Origin: Streptomyces sp. CA-210063
Lineage (GTDB): Bacteria; Actinomycetota; Actinomycetes; Streptomycetales; Streptomycetaceae
NCBI RefSeq assembly: GCF_024612015.1
Contig: NZ_CP102512.1
Location: 6,510,001-6,574,000, forward strand
DNA: 64,000 bases
Reading direction: 5' to 3'
Shown here: positions 8,586 to 16,764 of the stretch, in pieces
How positions within the stretch are numbered: position 1 is the stretch's first letter
Layout of the letters: each line of letters starts with the position of its first letter
Made by a program: the position numbers and the translations under genes
Notes under the pieces: model-generated
The model's input: only the letters and a program-made list of their open reading frames with translations
What the model was told of the DNA's origin: nothing
The model's database searches: none

Positions 8586-8752
8586 GGGCCCGGTGGGGAC
8601 TGCCGTGCGCCTGCGTCAGCCAGGACTCGGTGAGGTCCCTGCCGGACAGATCGACACCATGGAGATCGAGCCCGGCGGGTCCCATCCACCGGCGCCCGGC
8701 CTGGGAGCGTGGCCGGGCGTGTTCGTCACTTCCCTCCCCTCACCGTGGCGGG
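8586..8752 (-). other. Gap between the two immunity genes with possible ORF remnant
   Basis: On the minus strand this gap has a good ribosome site (GGGGAGGG) before a GTG at about 8735, but the frame it opens stops after ~40 residues. In the neighbouring frame there is a short pentapeptide-like stretch, LDLHGVDLSGRDLTE. Together they could be the remains of a third small gene lost by frameshift. Nothing else is visible in the gap. Confidence 0.25.
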
Positions 8753-9775
8753 TCAGTCGCCGTGCATGGCGGCTTCGCGCAGGTCGTCGAGGGCGATGAT
8801 CTGCGGCTCGGCGTTCCCGGATACGTGGCCCGCCACCGGGTCGGCGGGCAGGGCGGCGCAGGCCGCGAGGGCCTGGACCGGGGTCAGGCCGCGCTCGTAC
8901 GACTCGTGCAGGCGGTCCAGCCACACCAGACCCGCCTTGCGGCCTTCCTCATCGGCCGCCGCGCGCGGTTCGAAGCTGGCGGCGGCGTCGGCGTCCGAGG
9001 CCCACAGGTAGCCGAGGACGCCGCCGTGGTCGGCGACGACCGGGACGCACTGGACCTGCTCGGCCCCGGACCGTTTGTAGCCCACGGAGTCGAAGACGGG
9101 GCCATGCCGGAAGACCTCGCTACGCCTCGGGATCTCGAAGCGGGACCACACGTCGGACGGGGAGCCGTCCGGCTCGAAGAAGTTGTCGACGCCCGTCTCG
9201 GTCGGCCTGCCGAAGAAGGTCGGGTCGTCCGGGTCGGTCTCCTCGCCCAGTGCTTCCGCGAGGTCGCGCAGCGCGGCCTCCAGGCGCGGGGCGTTCGCGC
9301 CGTGGACGTCAGCCTGAGGGCGCCCTTCCAGGTCGTACGGCATCCAGGCGTCCGAGAACGTCACGAGGTCCGTGGTGACATAGTCGCGGTACGCGGCCGT
9401 GCCCAGAAGAAACAGCCTCTCCTGGCGGCTTTCCCGTCCCTCGCCGTCGAGCAGGACGCCGGTGCAGGTGATCTCGGCCTCCACCGAGCCGATTTCGCCG
9501 GGACGAAGCGCGGCACGGGCCTCGTCGGCCAACCGTGTGGCGGCCTCGTCCGGATCATGCCCTTCACCCGGCAGAAGCTCGCCCTCGAACAGGCGGTTCT
9601 TCGGGTTTCCCGACTCGGGCACCTTGAGACGCACCTTCGGCGCGCCGAGCGCGAGGCGGTGGGAGGCCAGCACCGCGTACGCGCCCAGCACATCACGCAG
9701 GCACAGGACCAGACCGTCGGCAGCCTCGTCGTCACGTCCCCAGGTCCACCGGGCGACGGGTGTAGTGGTGATCAC
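8753..9775 (-). CDS. Putative immunity protein, paralogue A
   Basis: This 340-residue soluble protein is translated from a GTG that overlaps the toxin stop (GTGA at 9772-9775), the arrangement expected of a cognate immunity gene. The middle of the protein (FSDAWMPYDLEGRPQADV and GANAPRLEAAL, then PTFFGRPTETGVDNF) is related to paralogue B downstream. The C-terminal ~140 residues (VFRHGPVFDSVGYKRSG onward, WASDADAAASFEPRAAADEE) have no counterpart in B and resemble a separate domain. No catalytic motif is evident. The immunity role is inferred from position only. Confidence 0.7.
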   Translation of the reverse strand: MITTTPVARWTWGRDDEAADGLVLCLRDVLGAYAVLASHRLALGAPKVRLKVPESGNPKNRLFEGELLPGEGHDPDEAATRLADEARAALRPGEIGSVEAEITCTGVLLDGEGRESRQERLFLLGTAAYRDYVTTDLVTFSDAWMPYDLEGRPQADVHGANAPRLEAALRDLAEALGEETDPDDPTFFGRPTETGVDNFFEPDGSPSDVWSRFEIPRRSEVFRHGPVFDSVGYKRSGAEQVQCVPVVADHGGVLGYLWASDADAAASFEPRAAADEEGRKAGLVWLDRLHESYERGLTPVQALAACAALPADPVAGHVSGNAEPQIIALDDLREAAMHGD

Positions 9776-12168
9776 AGCGTTCCCTCCGGCATGAACCTAC
9801 CGCCCGGCGGGATGAACACGATTCCGTCCGGTGTGCGGATGACGACCTGCACGTTCTTGTCCATGTAGTTCTTTTCCAGCCGCCCGAGGTGCGGCGCGAG
9901 GTCCTGCTTCGAGACCACCGTGTCCAGCACGAAAGTCTGCACGTCGGCGCCCGAGTCCGTCAGCTGGCGCATCTCCTTGAAGACCTTGCCGACCACGTTC
10001 CTGGGGTTGGTCGACTGGACGTCCTTGAACTGCCAGCCGTGGACGTTGCCGGCCGCGTCCCGGGCCATCACGTCCAGGTCGGTCCGTTCGCCGGTGACGA
10101 CTCCCGGCTTGATCTCGTGGCCTCCTTGCTTGACCTCGAACGAGATGTCGGTCAGTCCGCTCTCGTGCAGCCGGTTGGCCAGCCGGATCTGCTCCAGGCT
10201 CCCGGGCATCTCCGAAGGACGGGACATGTTGGAGACGACGTCCGAGAAGTTCGGGGCGTCCCTGAAGCGCCCGGAGGCGATGACGTCGGCGACCTCGCGC
10301 CCCGCCGGGTGCCCGGCCAGGGTGTTCAGGATCGACTCGACGTCGCCCGGCTTGACCTTCGTACCCCGGATCTGCTGACGGACCTGGTCCTCCAGCTGAC
10401 CGCCGCGCTCGAAGGGCGCCGGGTCGCCGTCGGGCCGCTCCCAGCCGCTGGGTTCGTCCGGACCGCCGCTACCGGCTCCCGGGCCAACCGGCGGATCCTG
10501 AGGAGGCCCACCCGGACCGTCAGCGCCACCGCCGGGTCCGTCGGTACCACCGCTGCCGGGTCCGTCGGTGCCGCCACCGCCGGGCGTCTCACTGTGACCG
10601 CCGCCCGCAGGGCTCTCCGGGTGACCGCCGCCCGAGGGGGTTTCCGCCTGTCCACCACCCGGTGTCTCACCACGACCACCACCGGTCGGCGTCTCATGGC
10701 TCCCGGACGGCAGGCCGTTGTCCCCGACCTGCCCCACAGTCCCCGTCCCGTCGCCCACCCTGGCCCCGGCGCCCACCAGCTCCGGCTGGCGCTGCGAGAC
10801 ATCGGCCCCCCGCTCGGCCGCCGTACCCTCCTGCTTGATGCTGTCGAGCGACTCGCGCACCGTGCCGTCGGCGTTGTGCATGACCAGCGTCTCGGTGTTG
10901 AGGTAGACGACCTCGCCCTTGGGGGTCTCCATGCGGACGCTGTTCTCGGGGGTCAGGCCGGCCGGCAGGTCGTCCGTGATGTTGGGCGGGTCGGCGATCT
11001 GGTACGTGCCCTCGCCGAGCCTGATCTGCGTGCCGTCGGTGATGCCGCGCAGGCCCGCCATCACGTCGCTGATCCTCACCGCCGTCGCGCCGACGCCCTT
11101 GGTGATGTACGTCATCGGGTCGACGATCTTGCCGGCCTTGCCCGCGAAGGAGATGGCCCTGGCGATGGCGCCGGCCTTGCCCGCGCCGGCCACGGCACCG
11201 CCCGCCCCGCCCGTGAAGACGGTGGTGAGGACGTTGAAGGTCACGGCCCCGGCCGCCCGCGACGGGTTCTTGCCCCACTCGTCGTAGGCGATGAGCGCCT
11301 TGCCGGTCTCCACGACCGCCGTACGGGAGTCGCGGATCCAGGAGGGCAGTTTGTCGTCGGGGGTGAGCCAGAACGCGGCGGCGGTCACCGGGTTGGACAT
11401 GATGACGATGCCGGTGGCGAGCTTGGCGAGGCCGACCCAGGCCTGGCCGGCCGCGTCCAGGCCGTTGAAGCCCACCAGTGTGCCGAGACCCTTGATCGTG
11501 CCCCACACACCGTCGACGACGAAGCCGACCGCGAAGTCCCAGGCGTGCTCGTGGATGTAGTACCACGGGTTGGACTCCTCGACGGGGTCGCCCCAGGGCA
11601 GACCACCGGCGTTGTTGAGGTCCTCGCCCCGGTAGCCGTACATGTTCTCTTTGTTCGAGCCGTCGTTGACGACGAGCGCCTCGCCGCCGACCAGCGCGAC
11701 GATCTTGTTGTAGCAGTCGCGTTCGGCGGCCTGGAAGGCGGCGTACGCGGCGTTGATGTCCGAGCGGCGGTTGTTGTTCTCCTCGACGAGGTCGCCGTCG
11801 GCGCGCCACTCGTCGTCACCCGCGATCCTGTTGCGGAAGGCGATCGCGTCCTGGCGGAGCTGGTCGAACCTCTGCTTGAGCGGGCCGACGGCGGCGGCAT
11901 ACGTGTCCAGGGCCGAGGCCACGGTCTCCAGCTCGGTGGCGAACTCGTCGCCCTTGGCCGCCACCGGCGCGGTCGTCGCGAACAGCGCCTCCGCCTCCGG
12001 CGCCTTGTAGTACGCGGAGAGGCCGCCGAAGCGGGTGTGGATCGCCGAGCCCGAGTCCTTCAGGGAGGTGCCGGCCGAACGGACGCCCGCGATGTGCTGG
12101 TCCAGCAGCTCCAGATCGCCCGTGAACTCGGGGACCTCCTCCGGGATGACGGGGATGTCGTCGCTCAC
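9772..12168 (-). CDS. Large polymorphic-toxin-like protein with nuclease-like C-terminus
   Basis: The 798-residue protein has a modular toxin layout. Residues 1-150 are helical and resemble WXG/ESX-type N-termini (LLDQHIAGVRSAGTSLKDSG and similar). About 200-350 contains hydrophobic stretches (LAKLATGIVIMSNPVTAAAF; GGAGGAVAGAGKAGAIARAI). About 500-590 is a Gly/Pro/Ser/Thr linker of GGG-x-ETP repeats. The last ~140 residues form a compact domain with FEVKQ (~677), TDLDVMA (~696) and WQFKDV (~713), a spacing like a PD-(D/E)XK nuclease core with Q for the usual E. A release or trafficking route is not encoded nearby; the N-terminus suggests type VII secretion, by inference. It overlaps the DUF6507-like gene upstream and the immunity gene downstream. 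Confidence 0.75.
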   Translation of the reverse strand: MSDDIPVIPEEVPEFTGDLELLDQHIAGVRSAGTSLKDSGSAIHTRFGGLSAYYKAPEAEALFATTAPVAAKGDEFATELETVASALDTYAAAVGPLKQRFDQLRQDAIAFRNRIAGDDEWRADGDLVEENNNRRSDINAAYAAFQAAERDCYNKIVALVGGEALVVNDGSNKENMYGYRGEDLNNAGGLPWGDPVEESNPWYYIHEHAWDFAVGFVVDGVWGTIKGLGTLVGFNGLDAAGQAWVGLAKLATGIVIMSNPVTAAAFWLTPDDKLPSWIRDSRTAVVETGKALIAYDEWGKNPSRAAGAVTFNVLTTVFTGGAGGAVAGAGKAGAIARAISFAGKAGKIVDPMTYITKGVGATAVRISDVMAGLRGITDGTQIRLGEGTYQIADPPNITDDLPAGLTPENSVRMETPKGEVVYLNTETLVMHNADGTVRESLDSIKQEGTAAERGADVSQRQPELVGAGARVGDGTGTVGQVGDNGLPSGSHETPTGGGRGETPGGGQAETPSGGGHPESPAGGGHSETPGGGGTDGPGSGGTDGPGGGADGPGGPPQDPPVGPGAGSGGPDEPSGWERPDGDPAPFERGGQLEDQVRQQIRGTKVKPGDVESILNTLAGHPAGREVADVIASGRFRDAPNFSDVVSNMSRPSEMPGSLEQIRLANRLHESGLTDISFEVKQGGHEIKPGVVTGERTDLDVMARDAAGNVHGWQFKDVQSTNPRNVVGKVFKEMRQLTDSGADVQTFVLDTVVSKQDLAPHLGRLEKNYMDKNVQVVIRTPDGIVFIPPGGRFMPEGTL

Positions 12169-12599
12169 TTCGGCCCCTGCCCGCCGTTGCCGTCGACACC
12201 CGGCGGCGGTGGCACGACCGTCGCCTTCAGGGCGCCCGCCTGGTGCTCGGCGGCCATGTCCAGGTCGCCTGTGACATAGGCGTTGGTGGCCTTGGCCGCG
12301 CCCTGCACCGAGTCGATGGTCCGCTGCGCCATGAACGCCAGCTTCTGCTGCCGCTCCTGGAGGTACTGGCTCAGCGCCGCCGCGACCGGGCCGACCGGCA
12401 CCCGGGGAGTGCCCGCGGCCACCGGCCCGATCATGGGCCCGTTGAACTGCCCGCCCGGCACGGCCGTACCGGCCGACTCGGCCGCGCTCGCCATGTTCGT
12501 CACCAGAGAGTTGGCGGCCTTCTCCAGGCCGCCCGCCGCCTCACCGGTCGAGTTCAGCGTGGTCTGCACGTTGATCGGATCGATGTCCCATGCCGGCAT
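12165..12599 (-). CDS. DUF6507-like WXG-size protein upstream of toxin
   Basis: This 144-residue protein begins MPAWDIDPINVQ. The open frame extends to 12740, but GGGG 8 bp before the ATG at 12599 and the conserved-looking N-terminus support the shorter form. It is helical and Ala-rich (STGEAAGGLEKAANSLVTNM; ALSQYLQERQQKLAFMAQRT), like small ESX/WXG100-size proteins that accompany secreted toxins, though no WXG motif is present. I assign DUF6507 from memory of the MPAWDID start, with moderate confidence. Its stop overlaps the toxin start (ATGA at 12165-12168), so the two are coupled. It could be a secretion partner or chaperone of the toxin. The 144-bp gap upstream (12600-12743) carries only the presumed promoter. 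Confidence 0.7.
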   Translation of the reverse strand: MPAWDIDPINVQTTLNSTGEAAGGLEKAANSLVTNMASAAESAGTAVPGGQFNGPMIGPVAAGTPRVPVGPVAAALSQYLQERQQKLAFMAQRTIDSVQGAAKATNAYVTGDLDMAAEHQAGALKATVVPPPPGVDGNGGQGPK

Positions 12600-12743
12600 C
12601 GTCGCTACCCCCGTAACGCCCCTGTCGGATACGTCGTACGTCGCTTGCTCGTCGTACTTCTCGTACGCGTCGTTCGCTTCCCTCAGTACACACGCGCAAA
12701 CGGCACGAACAGTTCCCGCATCAGGTCGATCCAGCCACACATC

Positions 12744-13715
12744 TCACTGCGCGGCGTGGTTCAGCGTCCAGCCCGCCCATGCCGACGCGATCATGTCCTC
12801 GACGCCGTGCCGCGCCTTCCAGCCCAGCTCGGAGGCGATCCGGTCCGCCGAGGCGACGACACGGGCGGGGTCGCCCGGGCGCCGGTCGACGACCGTCGGA
12901 GGCAGGTCGTGACCGGTGAGCGTGTTGATCCGGTCGATCATCTCGCGCACCGAGACGCCTTCCCCGCGACCGATGTTGAGGGTCAGGTCCGTGCCCGGCG
13001 CCTCGCGCAGCCGCCGCGCGGCCGCCACATGGGCCTCCGCGAGGTCGACGACGTGGATGTAGTCGCGGACGCACGTCCCGTCGGGGGTCGGGTAGTCGGC
13101 GCCGAAAACGCGTGGCGGGGCGCCCTCGGAGAGCTTCTCGAAGACCATGGGGACGAGGTTGAAGACGCCGGTGTCGGCCAGCTCGGGGGTCGCCGCCCCG
13201 GCCACGTTGAAGTAGCGGAGCGAGGCCGTCGACAGGCCGGTCGCCCGGCCCGTGGCCCGCACCAGCCACTCGCCGACCAGCTTGGTCTCGCCGTACGGGC
13301 TCATCGGCAGACACGGCGTGTCCTCGGTGACGAGGTCCACGTCGGGCATGCCGTACACGGCGGCGGAGGACGAGAAGACGAAGGAGGCGACCCCGGCGTC
13401 GGTGACGGCCGACAGCAGGGTGCGCAGGCCCTCGACGTTCTCCCGGTAGTAGTGCAGCGGTAGTTCGACGGACTCGCCGACCTGCTTCTTCGCCGCGAGA
13501 TGGACGACTCCGGTGATGCCTCGGTCCCGGATCACCCGCGTCAGCAGCTCCCCGTCGAGGGTGGAGCCGATCTCCAACGGCACCCCGTCGGGGACCCGTT
13601 CGGCGATCCCCGTGGACAGGTCGTCGTAGACGACGGCCTGTTCGCCCGCGTCGAGCATCGCGCGCACCACATGCGCCCCGATGTATCCGGCGCCACCGGT
13701 GATCAGCCAGGTCAT
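12744..13715 (-). CDS. galE: UDP-glucose 4-epimerase
   Basis: GalE interconverts UDP-glucose and UDP-galactose with tightly bound NAD+. The 323-residue protein has the N-terminal NAD motif WLITGGAGYIGAHVV, catalytic Ser in FSSSAAVYG, the YGETKLVGEW Y-x3-K pair, and RYFNVAGA and NIGRGEGVSV segments typical of the family. The ATG at 13715 is chosen because it is preceded by GGGGA and abuts the Rossmann motif. Its setting inside the wall-glycopolymer locus suggests it supplies UDP-galactose for surface glycans. The 100-bp gap upstream holds short GCCGG-rich imperfect repeats (13755-13800). Confidence 0.95.
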   Translation of the reverse strand: MTWLITGGAGYIGAHVVRAMLDAGEQAVVYDDLSTGIAERVPDGVPLEIGSTLDGELLTRVIRDRGITGVVHLAAKKQVGESVELPLHYYRENVEGLRTLLSAVTDAGVASFVFSSSAAVYGMPDVDLVTEDTPCLPMSPYGETKLVGEWLVRATGRATGLSTASLRYFNVAGAATPELADTGVFNLVPMVFEKLSEGAPPRVFGADYPTPDGTCVRDYIHVVDLAEAHVAAARRLREAPGTDLTLNIGRGEGVSVREMIDRINTLTGHDLPPTVVDRRPGDPARVVASADRIASELGWKARHGVEDMIASAWAGWTLNHAAQ

Positions 13716-13814
13716 GTACGACCGTCCCCTCGTAGTCATGGTGTTGATGCGGGTGCCGGCGGATGCCGACAGACGCCGGCGGGTGCCGGCAGATGGGTCA
13801 TCGCAGGTAGGTCA

Positions 13815-15407
13815 TCAGTGAAGCAGGCGTTTGAGGCGACGGCGTACCACTTCGGTCAATCCTCGCCAACCGGGCGCGATCCGCACCGCGAGCGCCCCCG
13901 CGTGCGTCGCGTACGGCTGCACCAGGAGCACACCGTGGCGCGTGCTCGGCAGTGCGCTCCGGCGCAATAGCCCGGCGCCCGCGACGGCGTGCGCGGTGGT
14001 CTCCCGGTGGGTGCCGTCCTGGAACCGCAGCCGCAGCCGGAGGTCCCAGGTGCCGCTGCCCAACGCCGCCAGGTCCAGCGGGACGTCGGCCGTCCAGCTG
14101 TCGAAGTCCGGCTGGGCCGCGAGGGCCGCCGTGCCGCTGAACCCGACCCGCCCGGTCTCCCGTTCGGTGAACTCCACCCGCACGGTCTCCGGCCCCGCGT
14201 CCGCCATCCGCTCGTACAGCTCGTGCAGGCGCAGCCGGAGCGCCGTCCCACGCGCGCGTGGCCGCAGTTCCGCGTCGACGGCGGCGGGCAGCAGATGCAC
14301 GGGCCGGACGAGGAGGTGGTCCAGCTCCACCTGGGGGAGATCGGCGGACCAGACGGGGGAGCCGTCGGCCGCGCGCGCGTAGGGCGGGTTCAGCCGGGCC
14401 GGGCGGGCCGCGAGCTCCTTGAGGCGGGCCAGGTCGCGCGGCTCCTCGGAAGCGAGGATCACCCGGGCGACGACCCGGCCGGGCGCGGGCGCCGGCGTGA
14501 AGTCGCCCTCGTCGAAGGAAGACAGGTACGCGCGCGTCAGGGCCCACCACTCGCGCCGGTACTCCGCGCCGCGCAGGTCCAGCTCGCGCGCGTACATCCG
14601 CAGCGAGTGGTCGAGGAACCGCGTCCGTGTCGCCCGCGCGAGCTGCTTCTCGCCGGCGCCCAGCAGGATGTCGTACGACAGCTTGTCGGCCTCGAGGCGG
14701 GCCCGCCAGTTGGCGATGTCCGAGCGGTCCAGGGAGATGGACAGCCGGGCCGCCGACCGGCGTACGTGCCAGACGTACACCGGGTCCGGTACGAGCGCGA
14801 CGCGCGGCACGGCGGCCAGCACGCGCGCGACGAACACGAAGTCCTCGTACGGGTAGCGGCCCTCGGGGAAGCGGATGGCGCGTTCGCGCAGGAAGGCGGT
14901 GCGGTAGAGCTTGTTGACGCAGAGGGTGTCGTGCACCAGGCGTACGCGCTGGGCGGGATGTGCCACCAGCGTGCGCCGGGCGTACAGCTCGGGCTGCCAG
15001 GGGGTCTCCCGGCCGGACGGCAGCTCCTTGCGCACACACAGCCCCGACACGACCGGCGCGTCGTGCTCCAGGGCCGCGCCCAGCAGCGCCTCCACGGCAC
15101 CCGGCGGCAGCACGTCGTCGCTGTCCAGGAACATCACGTACGGCGAGGCGGCGGCGTCGAGCCCGGTGTTGCGCGGGGTGCCGCAGCCGCCGCTGTTGGC
15201 CGGGCGCCGGATCACCCTCAGGCGGGGCTCGTCCTCGGCCAGCCGCTCCAGCAGTTCCCCGCTGCCGTCCGTAGAACAGTCGTCGACCGCGATCACCTCA
15301 CGGACGGCCGGCCCTTGTGCCAGCGCCGAACGCACGGCGTCCGCCACATGGGCGGCGTCGTCGTACCCGATGACGACGACGGAGACCTGCGCCTGCTGAA
15401 GAGCCAT
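13815..15407 (-). CDS. GT2 family glycosyltransferase, TagF-cluster type
   Basis: The 530-residue protein has an N-terminal GT-A domain: VSVVVIGYDDAAHVADAV, VIAVDDCSTDGSGELL, GCGTPRNTGLDAA and the metal-binding FLDSDD. Unlike its neighbours it lacks the TagF glycerophosphotransferase domain; the C-terminal ~250 residues (YPYEDFVFVARV, then a beta-rich part with AELRPRARGTALRLRLHELY) are of unclear function and may bind glycan. There are no obvious transmembrane helices. It probably adds a sugar to the wall polymer made by the surrounding enzymes. The 144-bp gap before ohrR (15408-15551) shows no gene. Confidence 0.85.
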   Translation of the reverse strand: MALQQAQVSVVVIGYDDAAHVADAVRSALAQGPAVREVIAVDDCSTDGSGELLERLAEDEPRLRVIRRPANSGGCGTPRNTGLDAAASPYVMFLDSDDVLPPGAVEALLGAALEHDAPVVSGLCVRKELPSGRETPWQPELYARRTLVAHPAQRVRLVHDTLCVNKLYRTAFLRERAIRFPEGRYPYEDFVFVARVLAAVPRVALVPDPVYVWHVRRSAARLSISLDRSDIANWRARLEADKLSYDILLGAGEKQLARATRTRFLDHSLRMYARELDLRGAEYRREWWALTRAYLSSFDEGDFTPAPAPGRVVARVILASEEPRDLARLKELAARPARLNPPYARAADGSPVWSADLPQVELDHLLVRPVHLLPAAVDAELRPRARGTALRLRLHELYERMADAGPETVRVEFTERETGRVGFSGTAALAAQPDFDSWTADVPLDLAALGSGTWDLRLRLRFQDGTHRETTAHAVAGAGLLRRSALPSTRHGVLLVQPYATHAGALAVRIAPGWRGLTEVVRRRLKRLLH

Positions 15408-15551
15408 GCTTGCCCCGCACCTGTGAGAGGTATGTGTGCAATCTTCCCTTAAGGGGCGCTTCGCGGCCCCGTGGGGAAGATGGCACCCGTGAGGTCGGGG
15501 TTCCGTTCAAGGTTGTTGGATTCCGTCCGATCGCCCGGACGGGGCGCGGCG

Positions 15552-16079
15552 TCAGACCTGTGACTGACCCGTCGGGTCCTCCAGCGCCGCCTCGTCCAGT
15601 GCGGCCGTCAGGCGGTTCAGGCGGTCGCGCAGATCGCGGATCTCGTCGATGTCGAAGCTCGTCGCGGAGACGATCCGGCGCGGCACGGCCAGCGCGCGCT
15701 CCCGCAGGGCGGTGCCCTCCTCGGTCGGCCGCACCACCACCGACCGCTCGTCGCGGGCGCTGCGCTCACGCCGTACGAGACCGGCCGCCTCCAGGCGCTT
15801 CAGCAGCGGCGAGAGGGTTCCGGAGTCGAGCCGCAGATGCTCGCCCAGCCTCTTCACGGGCAGCTCGCCCTGCTCCCACAGCACCAGCATCACCAGGTAC
15901 TGGGGATAGGTGATCCCGAGGTCCTTCAGAACCACGCGGTAGACGCTGTTGAAGGCGCGCGAGGCGGCGTGCAGGGAGAAGCAGATCTGCCGGTCGAGAC
16001 GGAGGAGGTCCTCCTCGGAGACCTGCCCGGGGATCTCCCGGGAGATCCCCTCGGGCAAGGGGGCGGCGTTCGTGGTCAT
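15552..16079 (-). CDS. ohrR: OhrR-type MarR family peroxide-sensing repressor
   Basis: OhrR represses ohr until organic hydroperoxides oxidise a conserved cysteine. The protein (~175 residues) has the reactive Cys in LLRLDRQICFSLHAASRAF near the N-terminus, the paired YPQYLVMLVLWE segment, and the winged helix LRLDSGTLSPLLKRLEAAGL with wing RRERSARDERSV. No other Cys is seen, so it is a 1-Cys type. The ATG at 16079 is chosen; an in-frame ATG at 16106 would add 9 residues. It is divergent from ohr, with a palindrome between them. The order ohrR-ohr next to galE agrees with the S. coelicolor chromosome as I recall it. Confidence 0.92.
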   Translation of the reverse strand: MTTNAAPLPEGISREIPGQVSEEDLLRLDRQICFSLHAASRAFNSVYRVVLKDLGITYPQYLVMLVLWEQGELPVKRLGEHLRLDSGTLSPLLKRLEAAGLVRRERSARDERSVVVRPTEEGTALRERALAVPRRIVSATSFDIDEIRDLRDRLNRLTAALDEAALEDPTGQSQV

Positions 16080-16117
16080 GGCTCCAGAGTAACTCGTGTC
16101 CGCCATTTAGTTGTGGT

Positions 16118-16128
16118 CAATTGAATTG
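16118..16128. promoter_or_regulatory. Candidate OhrR operator
   Basis: The sequence CAATTGAATTG is a perfect 5-bp inverted repeat around a central base, set in an unusually AT-rich stretch for this genome, between divergent ohrR and ohr. Known OhrR sites are AT-rich palindromes of this sort. A TTGTGG hexamer at 16111 and CTACTT near 16134 may be the ohr promoter, which this site would occlude. Confidence 0.55.
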
Positions 16129-16209
16129 TGTGCTCTACTTGAGTCCATGAACGGCGGTCGGACCGGACCGCCGGACGTGACATGACCCTTTGAAAGGGAT
16201 GGTTCTCCC

Positions 16210-16623
16210 ATGGACGCGCTCTACACCGCTGTCGCCACCGCCACCCACGGCCGCGACGGTCGCGCCGTCACCAACGACGGCAAGCTCGACCTCGACCTGG
16301 CCCTCCCGGTGGAGCTCGGCGGCAACGGCCAGGGCACCAACCCGGAGCAGCTGTTCGCCGCCGGCTACGCCGCCTGTTTCGCCAGCGCCCTCGGCCTCGT
16401 CGGCCGCGCCGCCAAGGTCGACGTCAGCGAGGCCGCCGTGACCGCCGAGGTCGGTATCGGCAAGGAGGGCGAGGGCTTCGCCCTCAAGGCCACCCTCCGC
16501 GTGGAGCTCCCCGACACCGTCGACGAGGCCACCGGCCGCAAGCTCGTCGAGCAGGCCCACCAGGTCTGCCCCTACTCCAACGCAACCCGCAACAACATGC
16601 CGGTCGAGCTGGTCGTCGAGTAG
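16210..16623 (+). CDS. ohr: Organic hydroperoxide resistance protein
   Basis: Ohr is a thiol peroxidase that reduces organic hydroperoxides through two cysteines in a homodimer. The 137-residue protein, the normal length for the family, shows the first Cys in GYAACFASAL and the second in QVCPYSNATRNN, plus the GTNPEQLFAAGYA entry motif. It is divergent from ohrR and presumably released from repression by peroxide stress. It is followed by a half copy of the intergenic repeat (about 16651-16713) and a strong terminator. Confidence 0.96.
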   Translation: MDALYTAVATATHGRDGRAVTNDGKLDLDLALPVELGGNGQGTNPEQLFAAGYAACFASALGLVGRAAKVDVSEAAVTAEVGIGKEGEGFALKATLRVELPDTVDEATGRKLVEQAHQVCPYSNATRNNMPVELVVE

Positions 16624-16723
16624 CCAAGCGATCCGGGAAGGGCTCACACCTTTAGGGGCGCGGGGCTGTATCAATGTGCGGCTCCGCCGCGTGGGCGCGA
16701 CCAGCCCCCACCGGCCGCAAGCT

Positions 16724-16764
16724 CGCGGATCGCTCCGAAACCACCCCCTACGGAGCGATCCGCG
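16724..16764. terminator. Bidirectional terminator hairpin
   Basis: A perfect 14-bp inverted repeat (CGCGGATCGCTCCG and its complement at 16751-16764) with a 13-base loop lies between ohr (+) and the convergent membrane protein gene (-). Its right arm overlaps the last codons of the latter. There is no U-run, as usual for Streptomyces terminators. Confidence 0.7.

Noticed and set aside
9889..12279. 796-residue open frame opposite the toxin gene
   Set aside because: Arg/Gly/Val-rich composition typical of antisense GC-rich frames; the opposite strand encodes overlapping, domain-bearing genes with coupled starts.
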